Assembly: GCF_040649515.1 (NCBI RefSeq)
Contig: NZ_JBEZFP010000019.1
Location: forward strand, 26,621 to 90,620
Reading direction: 5' to 3'
Source: Yinghuangia elevatio
GTDB taxonomy: Bacteria; Actinomycetota; Actinomycetes; Streptomycetales; Streptomycetaceae
Length of the DNA stretch: 64,000 bases
Part shown: positions 1 to 8,114 of the stretch, in pieces
Layout of the letters: each line of letters begins with the position of its first letter
Numbering within the stretch: the first letter of the stretch is position 1
Made by a program: the position numbers and the translations under genes
The notes under the pieces: generated by a model
Database searches by the model: none
What the model saw: the letters and a program-made list of their open reading frames with translations, nothing else
Told to the model about the DNA's origin: nothing

Positions 1-805
1 GTACGGCGAGTTCCTCGTACACGGCGCGGCACTCGGGACAGACGGCGACATGCGCGCGGACCCACTGCGCCTCGCTGTCGCTGAGCGCGCCGAGGACGTA
101 CGCGCCGAGGTCGAGGCGCAGGGCGGCGCAGATCTGCTTCGCGGGGTCGTCGGTGTCCGCGCTGTCGGTGTCCGCGCGGTCGGCATCCATGCTGTCGGCG
201 TCGGTACGTCCAGGGCGCGAACTGCCGGAGTGCGAGCTGCCGGAGTGCGAGCTGCCGGAGTCCGCACTGTGGGACGCGAGTTCGTCTGCCGAGACGGCGG
301 AGGCCTTGGCGAGCACGGGGGCAACCGCGGGCGCCGCGGGTGGCTTGGGGCGTAGCCACGGGTTGTCGGGGCGCTCGGCCTCGCCGGGCTTCTCGGTCGC
401 TTCGGTCGCTTCGGTCGGCGGCGCCGCCTTGGCCGGTTCACGCGTGCCTGGCTCTCCGTCGTCCGTGGCTGCGGGCACCGGGGGCGCGTGGGCGGGGCGG
501 GGTGGGACCGGCGGGGTGGTCGGACGCGGCGGCACGGCAGGGCGTTCGGGGACGGCGCCGGACGTACGGTCGGCGTCGGCCTCGGCGCGACCGGCGGCGC
601 CGGCACCTTCGGACGCCCCCTCGTCCGGAGCCTCAGGCAGCAACGGGGCGGGGAACGCGGGCGGTTCGGCGTCCGCGTCCGACAAGGCGGGCGCGGGCCT
701 GCGCCGGTCGGGCCTGGCCGTTGCCGGGCGAGGTACGTCGGGCACGCCGCGCTCGTCGGGCCCGCCGCGCTCCTCGGGCATACCGGGCTCGTCGACACCC
801 CTCAC
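1..805 (-). CDS. Anti-sigma factor with zinc-finger domain (3' end beyond window)
   Basis: This is the partner of the ECF sigma factor just upstream. Its GTG start (803-805) overlaps the sigma stop codon in a GTGA arrangement, with an in-frame ATG at 781 as alternative. The frame is open to the window edge, so the C-terminal part, which normally carries a membrane segment and an extracytoplasmic domain, is missing. The zf-HC2-type finger lies in the last ~45 visible residues: ICAALRLDLGAYVLGAL, then HVAVCPECR (the HxxxCxxC zinc ligands). Before it come about 205 residues rich in Pro, Ala, Glu and Asp, probably disordered, with a Ser-Gly-Ser-Ser-His repeat at 205-250. Such a long tail ahead of the finger is unusual, since the finger normally starts near the N-terminus. 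By family knowledge it would hold the sigma factor inactive until a signal arrives. Confidence 0.8.
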   Translation of the reverse strand, partial: MRGVDEPGMPEERGGPDERGVPDVPRPATARPDRRRPAPALSDADAEPPAFPAPLLPEAPDEGASEGAGAAGRAEADADRTSGAVPERPAVPPRPTTPPVPPRPAHAPPVPAATDDGEPGTREPAKAAPPTEATEATEKPGEAERPDNPWLRPKPPAAPAVAPVLAKASAVSADELASHSADSGSSHSGSSHSGSSRPGRTDADSMDADRADTDSADTDDPAKQICAALRLDLGAYVLGALSDSEAQWVRAHVAVCPECRAVYEELAV

Positions 806-1539
806 GGCACCAACCCCCGTTCCTCCAAGGCGACGCGCAGTGCGCGCAGTGCGTAGTACGTCCGCGATTTGACGGTGCCTTCCGGCACCCCGAGCACTTT
901 GGCGGCCTCGGCGACCGACCTGCCTCGGTAGTACGTCTCCAGTAACACCGCCCTGTGCTCCGGAGTGAGCGCCCCCAGTGCCTCGGCCACTTCCCACGAC
1001 AGCAAGGCCCTGTCGAACTCGTCCTCGGCGCGCTCGTCGGCAACCGACAGCAGCGGAGCGTCGCCGGTTTCCGGCGGCCGCGCGCGTCGCGCCCGGCTGC
1101 CGTCTATGACGAGGTTGCGGGCGACCGTGCACAGCCATCCGCGGATGGGCCCGCGCGCGGGATCCAGCGCCTCCGGATGCCGCCAGGCACGCAGCAACGT
1201 CTCCTGCACGACGTCTTCGGCCCACAGGCGGTCGCCGTCGGTGAGCCGAAGCGTGTAACCGAGCAGCGGCCCGGCGTGTTCCAGGTAGAGCGCGCGGATG
1301 ACCGCTTCGTCCGCCGTGGGCAGGGGAGCTGACGTCGTGTCAGGGGTTCGCTCCGGGACGGAAGGGGCCACTATCGGAGCAAGCCCGCGCGCGGCGGCCG
1401 ACACCCCGTCACCGGCGGAAGACACGTCCGCCGGCCGGGCGACGACATCGCTTTTGCCGGTCACATCCCCTTCACGCGCGGGGGAATGCGCCGGTTCATC
1501 GCTTCCCCCCGCCCCGCCCCGGCGGCGTTTCCACGGCAT
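802..1539 (-). CDS. ECF-type RNA polymerase sigma factor
   Basis: A 245-residue group IV sigma-70 factor. Region 2 runs from about residue 80 to 150 (RALYLEHAGPLLGYTLRLT, EDVVQETLLRAW, WLCTVARNLVIDGSRARRA). Region 4 covers the last ~60 residues and includes the helix-turn-helix RSVAEAAKVLGVPEGTVKSR. Region 3 is absent, as expected for ECF factors. About 70 low-complexity residues precede region 2, so the true start may lie downstream of the ATG at 1537-1539. The anti-sigma gene follows with a 4-base overlap, so the pair should be co-transcribed and translationally coupled. The target promoters cannot be read from this window. Confidence 0.9.
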   Translation of the reverse strand: MPWKRRRGGAGGSDEPAHSPAREGDVTGKSDVVARPADVSSAGDGVSAAARGLAPIVAPSVPERTPDTTSAPLPTADEAVIRALYLEHAGPLLGYTLRLTDGDRLWAEDVVQETLLRAWRHPEALDPARGPIRGWLCTVARNLVIDGSRARRARPPETGDAPLLSVADERAEDEFDRALLSWEVAEALGALTPEHRAVLLETYYRGRSVAEAAKVLGVPEGTVKSRTYYALRALRVALEERGLVP

Positions 1540-1706
1540 GCGACGAATCCTGCCGTGATCTTTGCCGCACCACCAGAGGGAAGCCCCGCAGAGCGGCCGC
1601 CGATCTGATCAAGGCGGAGTGCTGCGGGGAGCCTTGCGTATGCCGCGCATCAGCCCGGCTTCGCGCCACAGGCCCCACAGACCAGAGCCACAGCCGGCAC
1701 CACGCC

Positions 1707-1742
1707 TCAGCCCAGCGCCGCGCGTCAGCCCAGCGCCGCCCG
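1707..1742. repeat. 18-bp tandem duplication at a stop codon
   Basis: Two copies of an 18-bp unit (TCAGCCCAGCGCCGC plus three bases) lie head to tail. The second copy carries the stop codon of the membrane protein gene on the minus strand and the first repeats it downstream. It looks like a slippage product and has no obvious function. Confidence 0.6.
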
Positions 1743-3311
1743 GCCTAGGAGGTAGACGGCGGGCGCGGCCAGCGCAAGCGGCAGGGCGACTCCCGCGGTG
1801 AAGTGCACGAACTTCGACGGGTGGTCGTACCCCGCGGTGCGGCGGCCCAGCAGGCCCATCACACCCGCTCCCACCCCAAGGGCCACGGCGGTGCCCCCGA
1901 CGTTCAGGACCGACCCGGCGACCAGGCCGGCGACCGCCGCGGCGGCGAGGCCGAGGGCGGCGCCCAGCGGGCCGGGGAGCGGCATCGCGGCGGGAAGCAC
2001 GGCTACGGCGACGGCGGCGGCGCCGACCACGACGAGCGCGCCGTCCCGTACGTCCGGGCTCTCCACCCGGGCGGCCAGCACGAACAGCACGTCCAGGACC
2101 GTCAGAAGCGCGGCGGACGCGGTGACCGTGAGAGCGGGCAGCAACTCCGGGCGGCCGTCCCGGCGCGCGAGTTGCTGGAGCAGTACGACGCCGAGCACGG
2201 CGGCCAGAATGCCCGGCAGTATGCCGAGCGCGTCGTCGCCGGCCTTCAACACAGCCACGTCCGCCGCGAAGCCGGCGAGGATTGCGAGCGCGATGCCCTG
2301 ACGCGCCGGCCACATGCCGTGCAGTCGGAACCAACCTGCGGCCGTGACGACTTGCAGGACGGCGACACTTACGACAATGGCGGGTCCGCCGACGAGCGCG
2401 CCGACGACGAGAGCGCCCGCCAAGCCCGAGGTGAGTAGCGCGGGGAGCAGTCCAGGGGGATGCCAGATCGGCACGCGGCGGGCCGCGCGCTCGGCCGCCT
2501 GCCGCCCGGGGGCGGGTACCTCCGCGTAGTCGTCCCGCTTGCCCCGCCTGCCCCGCCCGCCCGTCTCACTCCGCTCGTCCCGAGCGTCGAACGGCGCAGG
2601 GGCGTCCAGGACATCCGAATCACCGAAGCCCGCACGCGCGTCGAACTCGGCACCGACTTCGACCATGACGCCGCCGTCGTATCCGTCCGCGCCGTCGAAC
2701 TCGGCGTCCCTGTCGAACTCGGCGGCCTCGTCGAACGTGTCAAACCCTTCAAGCCGCCGGTTGCCCCCGGCCTGCTCCTCGTAGGGCGCATAGTCGACGG
2801 GCGCGGGGTGGCCGTACGCCGACTCCTCCCCGCCACCGGGCGCGTAGGGCACGTACAACTCCGCGGCGAACGCCTCGCCGGCGTACGGCTCCCCCGCATA
2901 CGGCTCCGCTGCCGCCTCGTACTGCTGCTGCTCATAGGCCGGGGCATATTGCTGCGGGAAACCGCCGCTGTCGTACTGCCGCGTGTCGTATTGCTGCGTG
3001 TCGTATTGCTGCGAGTCGGGGCGGGCGTCCGGCAGCGTCGGCACCTGCTGCGGATGTCCCTCGTAGCCATAGCCCGCCGCCGCGTAGCCGTCGCCGGATC
3101 CACCGCCCGAATAGCCGTCGAGGTAAGCGTCGGCCGCATATCCGCCCTCGGCAGCGCCGCCGACGTAGCCCTCCGCATAGCCGTCCGCCGCCACGTAGCC
3201 GTCGACCGCCGCGTGGCCGTCCGCGTACTGCCCGGGATGCGCCCCGTCCGCCCAGCCGTCGAATTCCTGCCGTGCGTGCTGCCCGTGCTGCCCCTGGGGC
3301 GTCCCGCTCAT
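1725..3311 (-). CDS. Membrane protein with long Tyr/Gly/Gln-rich N-terminal tail
   Basis: A 528-residue protein of unknown function. The first ~290 residues are low complexity, rich in Gly, Tyr, Ala, Asp and Gln, with repeated QQYDT-type units, and are probably disordered and cytoplasmic. The last ~240 residues are strongly hydrophobic with about eight or nine likely membrane helices, from GLLPALLTSGLAGALVVGAL to the C-terminus. The ATG (3309-3311) overlaps the stop of the MoaD-like gene as ATGA, so the two are probably translated together. An upstream in-frame extension exists but would run through the MoaD gene, so this start is preferred. A link to sulfur carriers is suggested only by the coupling. 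Confidence 0.8.
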   Translation of the reverse strand: MSGTPQGQHGQHARQEFDGWADGAHPGQYADGHAAVDGYVAADGYAEGYVGGAAEGGYAADAYLDGYSGGGSGDGYAAAGYGYEGHPQQVPTLPDARPDSQQYDTQQYDTRQYDSGGFPQQYAPAYEQQQYEAAAEPYAGEPYAGEAFAAELYVPYAPGGGEESAYGHPAPVDYAPYEEQAGGNRRLEGFDTFDEAAEFDRDAEFDGADGYDGGVMVEVGAEFDARAGFGDSDVLDAPAPFDARDERSETGGRGRRGKRDDYAEVPAPGRQAAERAARRVPIWHPPGLLPALLTSGLAGALVVGALVGGPAIVVSVAVLQVVTAAGWFRLHGMWPARQGIALAILAGFAADVAVLKAGDDALGILPGILAAVLGVVLLQQLARRDGRPELLPALTVTASAALLTVLDVLFVLAARVESPDVRDGALVVVGAAAVAVAVLPAAMPLPGPLGAALGLAAAAVAGLVAGSVLNVGGTAVALGVGAGVMGLLGRRTAGYDHPSKFVHFTAGVALPLALAAPAVYLLGRAALG

Positions 3312-3568
3312 CCGCCGGCGAAGGGCGGCAGGACCTCGACGGTTCCGCCCTCGGTCAGGAGCACCGAGCCGTGGTCGCGCTTGCCGACCGGGTTGCCGTC
3401 CACGACGAACGAGCAGTTCCCGACCACCGGGACGAAGCGCGGCGAACCCGCGTGGCGCTCGCGTGCCGCGCGCAGCGCGTCGGCGAGCGTGTCCGCGTCG
3501 TACACCTCCTCGGCTGTGCCCGCGGCCTCCTTGGCCGCGGCCCAGTACCGCATCGTGCCGACCGCCAT
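3308..3568 (-). CDS. MoaD/ThiS-family ubiquitin-like sulfur carrier protein
   Basis: An 86-residue beta-grasp protein ending in the double glycine that becomes the thiocarboxylate in this family (VEVLPPFAGG). The N-terminus MAVGTMRYWAAAKEAAG matches actinobacterial MoaD-like proteins. The ATG at 3566-3568 has a GGAA-type ribosome site; a GTG at 3577 is an alternative. MoaD donates sulfur to molybdopterin precursor, while other members feed thiazole or amino-acid synthesis. No other molybdopterin or thiamine gene lies nearby, so the pathway is open. The downstream membrane protein overlaps by four bases. Confidence 0.85.
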   Translation of the reverse strand: MAVGTMRYWAAAKEAAGTAEEVYDADTLADALRAARERHAGSPRFVPVVGNCSFVVDGNPVGKRDHGSVLLTEGGTVEVLPPFAGG

Positions 3569-3671
3569 CGCGCCCACTTCCGTTCACAACTCTCCCGCGC
3601 CGCGTAGGCCGCGGCGGACACCAGAGTGCCCCATCATCGCGCCCGCGCACGCCTCGTCCGCACGCCGCCGC

Positions 3672-4484
3672 CTATCCGGGGATCCGCCCGTTCACCCACG
3701 CGCCGATGCGTTTGACCAGTTCGGGGCCCACGGCGTTCTCCGCATGGCCGAGTCCGGGCTCGATCCACAATTCCCTCGGTTCACGCGCCGCGGCGTACAG
3801 CTGTTCGGCGTGGTCCACCGGAAAGTACGCGTCGCGGTCGCCGTGCACGATCAGGAGCGGCACCGGCGACAGGCGCCCGGCCAGGTCTTTGGGAGCCTGC
3901 GGGATCGGATTCCAGCGTCGCGGCGAGACGCGCGTCTTGAGGACCGTTCGGGTGACGAGTCGTCCGACCGGGTGATTGATGGCCAAATGAATCCGGCGCA
4001 TTGGCGGCGTACCCCGGTAGTACCAGCGCGAGGGGGCGCTCACCGCGACGACCGCGTCCACTCCCCCGTGCAGCGCGGCGTGCCGCACCACGACCGAGCC
4101 GCCCATCGAGAAGCCGACCGTGGCCACCCTCCGATAGCCCATTTGGCGGGCCCAGGCGACCGCCGCGTCCAAGTCGAGAACCTCGCGGTCCCCCATGGTC
4201 GCGTGACCGCCGGAGGCCCCGTGGCCGCGGAAGTCGAAGCCGATGACGCCGCCGTACGCCCGCAGCACGTCCATCACCGCCGCGACGCGCGGCCTGCGCC
4301 ACGATCCGGTGAATCCGTGCGCCACCACAAAGGCCAGGTCCCGGGCGCTGTCCGGATGGTGGACGGCGCTGATGCGTACGCCATCGGCGCTGATCAGCAC
4401 ATCGTGACGAACCGAGTGCGCATGCGTGGCGGTATTCGTCCGCGATACGGGACGATCGCCGTCTCCATCGGAAAGCGGTGCCAT
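3672..4484 (-). CDS. Alpha/beta hydrolase
   Basis: A 270-residue serine hydrolase-fold protein. Landmarks in order are the oxyanion strand VVAHGFTGSWRRP, a GFDFRGHGAS segment, the nucleophile elbow GFSMGGS (Ser of GxSxG), the acid-bearing loop VHGDRDAYFP and the catalytic His in GLGHAENA. No signal peptide is seen, so it is probably cytoplasmic. It is divergent from glnR, an arrangement I recall from S. coelicolor (SCO4160/SCO4159). The ATG at 4482-4484 sits about 7 bases after a CAGGAT hexamer on the minus strand, so a very short or absent leader is possible. Substrate unknown. Confidence 0.85.
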   Translation of the reverse strand: MAPLSDGDGDRPVSRTNTATHAHSVRHDVLISADGVRISAVHHPDSARDLAFVVAHGFTGSWRRPRVAAVMDVLRAYGGVIGFDFRGHGASGGHATMGDREVLDLDAAVAWARQMGYRRVATVGFSMGGSVVVRHAALHGGVDAVVAVSAPSRWYYRGTPPMRRIHLAINHPVGRLVTRTVLKTRVSPRRWNPIPQAPKDLAGRLSPVPLLIVHGDRDAYFPVDHAEQLYAAAREPRELWIEPGLGHAENAVGPELVKRIGAWVNGRIPG

Positions 4485-4564
4485 GTCGGCTATCCTGACT
4501 CGCGAGTCCACTGGGGTGGAAACGGCCGGGTTGATTTCCGGCCGGGCTGGAAGGTGACGACCTG

Positions 4565-4657
4565 ATGTCTCCGGACCGGCTGACACCACCCCCGACGACT
4601 CGTGAAGAGGATCCGGGCGACGACGCCCCGGGTCCTTTCGTGTTTTCGTGGAGGTGA
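4565..4657 (+). CDS. Possible 30-residue leader ORF upstream of glnR
   Basis: ATG at 4565 is preceded by GGAAGGTGA and runs to TGA at 4655-4657, encoding MSPDRLTPPPTTREEDPGDD and ten more residues. It spans the whole terminator-like hairpin at 4608-4636. It could be a regulatory leader peptide or chance. Confidence is low because nothing but the ribosome site and the overlap with the hairpin supports it. Confidence 0.3.
   Translation: MSPDRLTPPPTTREEDPGDDAPGPFVFSWR
4608..4646 (+). terminator. Terminator-like hairpin in the glnR leader
   Basis: AGGATCCGGG (4608-4617) pairs with CCCGGGTCCT (4627-4636) around a 9-base loop, with one G-U pair. A T-rich run (TTTCGTGTTTTCG) follows, rare in this GC-rich DNA. 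It reads as an intrinsic terminator pointing toward glnR, so it could attenuate the glnR transcript or end a divergent leader. Confidence 0.55.
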
Positions 4658-4659
4658 GA

Positions 4660-4764
4660 ATGCGGCGCACGCCAGGACCCACAACGTCCTTGCCGCGCCC
4701 GCACACCCGCCACCGAACAGGTGCGGACCCGATCGTCCGCACCGGGCGAGGGGAGCCCAGTTGA
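4660..4764 (+). CDS. Possible 34-residue ORF coupled to glnR
   Basis: ATG at 4660 directly follows a near-perfect ribosome site GGAGGTGAGA. The frame ends in TGA at 4762-4764, which overlaps the TTG start of glnR as TTGA. Ribosomes ending here could restart on glnR. The peptide, rich in Arg, Pro and Thr, has no recognised relatives; the role would be in cis. Confidence 0.4.
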   Translation: MRRTPGPTTSLPRPHTRHRTGADPIVRTGRGEPS

Positions 4765-5522
4765 GTGCCCTGCTGCTGCTCACGAACGCGCTCCAGCCGT
4801 CGGCCGAAGTGCTTCCCGCGCTCGGCCTTCTGCTGCACCAGGTCCGCGTGGCCCCGGCGGAGGCGTCCGCGCTCGTCGACGCGCCACCCGCGGACGTCAT
4901 CCTGGTCGACGGCCGCCGGGACCTCCCACAGGTGCGGAGCCTGTGCCGGGTCCTGCGCACGACCGGGGTCGGCTGTCCGCTGATCCTGGTCACCACCGAA
5001 GGTGGCCTGGCCGCGCTGACCGCCGACTGGGGCGTGGACGACGTGCTGCTGGACACCGCGGGTCCCGCCGAGGTCGAGGCGCGCCTCAGGCTCGCCATAG
5101 GGCGCCTGCAGGCCGCCCAGGGCGCGGAGGACGAGCCGACCGAGATCCGCAACGGCGACCTGACCATCGACGAGGCGACGTACAGCGCGAAGCTGCGCGG
5201 CCGGGTGCTCGACCTCACCTTCAAGGAGTTCGAGCTCCTGAAGTACCTCGCCCAGCACCCGGGCCGCGTCTTCACGCGCGCCCAACTGCTGCAGGAGGTG
5301 TGGGGGTACGACTACTTCGGCGGCACCCGCACCGTCGACGTCCACGTACGCCGCCTGCGCGCCAAACTCGGGCCCGAGCACGAGTCGCTGATCGGCACGG
5401 TGCGCAACGTCGGCTACCGCTTCGTGGTGCCCGACCGGGGCGCCGAGGCGGAGGCGCGCAGCCAAAGTGCGTCGGCAGGGGCCGTTTCGGTGGCAGACGT
5501 GGTCCCGGAGCAGGCATCCTGA
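4761..5522 (+). CDS. glnR: Nitrogen-metabolism transcriptional regulator GlnR
   Basis: An orphan OmpR/PhoB-family regulator of 253 residues that in Streptomyces controls glnA, amtB, nir and other nitrogen genes. The receiver-like domain begins SALLLLTNALQPSAEVLPAL and includes DVILVDGRRDLP. The C-terminal winged helix holds LDLTFKEFELLKYLAQHPGR, ending near NVGYRFVV, and is nearly identical to the S. coelicolor protein as I remember it. The family homology begins at TTG 4761, which has a GGGGAG site 7 bases upstream. Upstream in-frame sequence does not resemble GlnR. No partner kinase gene is adjacent, as usual for GlnR. The start overlaps the stop of a 34-codon ORF, suggesting coupled translation. 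Confidence 0.95.
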   Translation: MSALLLLTNALQPSAEVLPALGLLLHQVRVAPAEASALVDAPPADVILVDGRRDLPQVRSLCRVLRTTGVGCPLILVTTEGGLAALTADWGVDDVLLDTAGPAEVEARLRLAIGRLQAAQGAEDEPTEIRNGDLTIDEATYSAKLRGRVLDLTFKEFELLKYLAQHPGRVFTRAQLLQEVWGYDYFGGTRTVDVHVRRLRAKLGPEHESLIGTVRNVGYRFVVPDRGAEAEARSQSASAGAVSVADVVPEQAS

Positions 5523-5610
5523 AGGCCGTTCCGACCGGATTCGAGCGGATCCGGTCACGCATTCCACTACGAGCGGGGACACTGCGGATATGAGTGACGG
5601 GCGTCGTCCC

Positions 5611-5616
5611 TACAAT
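5611..5616 (+). promoter_or_regulatory. TACAAT -10 box; leaderless start of the lacI-type gene
   Basis: TACAAT at 5611-5616 ends 6 bases before GTG 5623, the codon at which LacI-family homology begins. Initiation 7 bases after the -10 box would place the transcript start on the GTG itself. No good -35 box is seen. Confidence 0.5.
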
Positions 5617-5622
5617 GGTGGC

Positions 5623-6639
5623 GTGCCCAAGGTGACCCGCGACGACGTTGCCCGCCTCGCGGGGACGTCGACCGCCGTGGTCAGCTACGTGGTCAACAAC
5701 GGACCGCGACCGGTCGCTCCGGCGACCCGTGAGCGCGTCCTCGCCGCGATAGAACAGCTCGGATACCGGCCCGACAGCGTCGCGCAGGCGATGGCGAGCC
5801 GGCGTACGAACCTGATCGGCCTCGTGCTGCCCGACGCTCGGCAGCCGTTCTTCGCCGAGCTCGCGCACACCGTCGAGAAGGCCGCCTTCGACAAGGGCCG
5901 CCTGGTGCTGATCGGCAACTCCGACTACGAGGACGACCGCGAGCTGCACTACGTGCGGGCGTTCCTGGGCATGCAGGTGTCCGGTCTGGTGCTGGTCAGC
6001 CAGGGCCCGTCGGAGCGCGCGGCGCAGGAGATCGCGGCGCGCGACGTACGCGTGGTCCTGATGCACCGGCAGCCCAACGCGCTCAGCGGCGACGCGGTGG
6101 TCCTGGACGACGTCGAGGGCGCCTACCTGGCCACCCGGCACCTCATCGAGGCGCACGGCCTCACCCGCATCCACTGCCTCGGCGGCCCGCCGTCCACGCC
6201 CGACCTCGGCGACCCGGTGACGGACCACGTGACGGGCTGGCGGCGCGCGATGCAGGAGTCGGGGCTGCCGACGGACGGGCTGGTGCGGGGCGCGCCGTTC
6301 AACCGCTTCGGGGCGTACGGCGTGGCCCGCGAGATGCTGGCCGAGCAGGACCGCCCGGGCGCGCTGTTCTGCTCGACCGACGACCAGGCCATAGGCGTGC
6401 TGCGGGCGGCCCGCGAGCTGGGGCTCCGCGTACCGGACGACCTCGTCGTGGTCGGCTTCGACGACATCGCCGAGGCGGCCTTCGCGGACGTACCGCTGAC
6501 CACGGTGGCCGCCGACCGCGCGGCGATGGCCGAGGCAGCCGTGGACCTCGCCCTGGAGCGCGAGCCGGCGGCCCCCGGCGAGGAGCGCGTACGCAGCTTC
6601 CCGGCCCGCCTGGTGGTCCGCCGCAGCTGCGGCTGCTGA
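5623..6639 (+). CDS. LacI-family transcriptional regulator
   Basis: A 338-residue sugar-responsive type repressor. The N-terminal helix-turn-helix is VTRDDVARLAGTSTAVVSYV with the hinge helix near RPDSVAQAMASRR. A periplasmic-binding-like effector domain follows (NLIGLVLPDARQPFF, then VVGFDDIAEAAFADVPLTTV). GTG 5623 gives the usual short N-terminus before the HTH; ATG 5590 would add 11 residues. It lies directly after glnR on the same strand, the order I recall from S. coelicolor. No sugar transport genes are nearby, so the regulon and ligand are unknown. Confidence 0.88.
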   Translation: MPKVTRDDVARLAGTSTAVVSYVVNNGPRPVAPATRERVLAAIEQLGYRPDSVAQAMASRRTNLIGLVLPDARQPFFAELAHTVEKAAFDKGRLVLIGNSDYEDDRELHYVRAFLGMQVSGLVLVSQGPSERAAQEIAARDVRVVLMHRQPNALSGDAVVLDDVEGAYLATRHLIEAHGLTRIHCLGGPPSTPDLGDPVTDHVTGWRRAMQESGLPTDGLVRGAPFNRFGAYGVAREMLAEQDRPGALFCSTDDQAIGVLRAARELGLRVPDDLVVVGFDDIAEAAFADVPLTTVAADRAAMAEAAVDLALEREPAAPGEERVRSFPARLVVRRSCGC

Positions 6640-6791
6640 CCCGGCCTCCCGGCTCGGCGCCAACCATTTGCTCGACCTGACACCTCGTCAGATCACTGTC
6701 ATCCACCCCGCCGGTCCCGCACGGCAGACAGTGAGGATTGCTACTCTCCCTCCCTGTTCCACTTGTTGGTATTCGGGGAGGGGCTTCACCG

Positions 6792-8021
6792 ATGGCGTAC
6801 ACGCCGTCTCACGCACAGGGCATGCCGCCCGCATACGCCCAGCAGCCACCCCCGGAGCCGCCCCGAAACGCCCGCGGCGAAACCCCAGTAGAAACAGAAC
6901 GCCGCTGGCTGAGCAACATTTCCTCGGTCCTGTTCCCGGTCCTGCTCGCGGCGAAGCTGCTCAAGCCGAAGTACCTCACGGGACGCCCGGACGCCATGAT
7001 GGACCGGATCAACCGGATCCGCGCGTGGCTCGGACTCGCGATCGTCTTCGGGCTGTTCCTCCGCGTCTTCTACAGCAAGAAGCGTGCGGTGCCCAATATG
7101 CCGGTCTCGACGACGCCCAACGCGGAAGGCCTCCCCGCACCGGCTACCACCCCGGGCGCCAGCTCGCTCGGCGACGCGCTCGCCGCCGGGCCGCCGCCGA
7201 CGATGCCCAAGGCGACGAGCATCCCGACCGACCTGAGCTCGCTGTTCCCGTCCGGATTCCCGACCAACTTCCCGACGCGAGCCCCGAGCGGCGGAGTGCC
7301 CACGGGCGTCGATCCCGGGATCCAGGACCTGCAACAGCAGGCCGACGACATGATGGAGACGGCGGACAAGGCGGTCCAACTTTTCTCCGTCGGCCAAGAG
7401 TTCGTCTCCGCAGTCGTCCACCGCATCATCCTCGCCCCGCTGTTCTGCGCACTGGGCCTGGTCGTGGTGGGCCTCTTCCTGGTCCTGCTGGCGCATCCGT
7501 CGGTGCGGAGCCTCACCCTGCACCAACTCACCCATCCACTTCGGGCCATGGTGGTCTTCACGGCCGTTCTGGCGGTGGGCATCACCGCGTATGTCCTGCT
7601 CCGAAACGCGGCCGGCCTGAAGAACAAGACGTACGTCCTCAACAAGGACGGCACACAGACTCAACTCGTCTTGTCATGGGTGTCAGCCTTCTTGGTCATC
7701 TGGTGTGTGCTGTTCGCGGTCGGAGCGCTCTGGCAGATCACCAAGCACCTGTTCGCGGCGGCCGATGGGCACCCGCTGCTGCTCCCGCTCCTGACGATGT
7801 GGCTCGCGTGGTCGCTCACCCTCAACGACATCACCCTCGAGCTCGGCAGCGGCATGCTGAACGGCCTGGCCGCCGGCTCCGACACGGTGCCTGACAACGT
7901 GAAGGCGGCAGTGGCCATCGCGGGTTCGACTGTCATCTCCTTCTTGTCGTTCTGGGAGATGTCGCGGCTGCAAAAGTGGAACGGCATCACCTTCCGCAGC
8001 GGGCCTTTCGCACCGCGCTGA
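6792..8021 (+). CDS. Multi-pass membrane protein of unknown function
   Basis: A 409-residue protein. It has a Pro-rich N-terminal tail, a first membrane helix near residues 76-95 (AWLGLAIVFGLFLRVFY), then a Pro/Thr/Ser-rich stretch of about 90 residues probably outside the membrane. Five or so helices follow in the C-terminal half (for example APLFCALGLVVVGLFLVLLA and AMVVFTAVLAVGITAYVLL). ATG 6792 follows GGGGAGGGGC. It converges with the beta-propeller gene, and a strong hairpin separates them. I do not recognise the family. Confidence 0.8.
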   Translation: MAYTPSHAQGMPPAYAQQPPPEPPRNARGETPVETERRWLSNISSVLFPVLLAAKLLKPKYLTGRPDAMMDRINRIRAWLGLAIVFGLFLRVFYSKKRAVPNMPVSTTPNAEGLPAPATTPGASSLGDALAAGPPPTMPKATSIPTDLSSLFPSGFPTNFPTRAPSGGVPTGVDPGIQDLQQQADDMMETADKAVQLFSVGQEFVSAVVHRIILAPLFCALGLVVVGLFLVLLAHPSVRSLTLHQLTHPLRAMVVFTAVLAVGITAYVLLRNAAGLKNKTYVLNKDGTQTQLVLSWVSAFLVIWCVLFAVGALWQITKHLFAAADGHPLLLPLLTMWLAWSLTLNDITLELGSGMLNGLAAGSDTVPDNVKAAVAIAGSTVISFLSFWEMSRLQKWNGITFRSGPFAPR

Positions 8022-8053
8022 GCAACAGCGGGACCTCGCGGCAGTGAGCAATG

Positions 8054-8096
8054 AGCAGTGAGGGGTGCCACCGTGGCGGTGGCACCCCTCACTGCT
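8054..8096. terminator. Bidirectional intrinsic terminator hairpin
   Basis: A perfect 20-bp stem (AGCAGTGAGGGGTGCCACCG at 8054-8073, complement at 8077-8096) closes on a 3-base TGG loop. It sits midway between two convergent genes that end at 8021 and 8115. There is no U-tract, as is common in actinomycetes. Confidence 0.8.
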
Positions 8097-8114
8097 GCTC
8101 ACAAGGCACACGCA

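Noticed and set aside
2460..4565. 701-codon plus-strand ORF
   Set aside because: It is antisense to the membrane protein, MoaD and hydrolase genes, with Arg/Pro/Val-rich composition typical of shadow frames in high-GC DNA.
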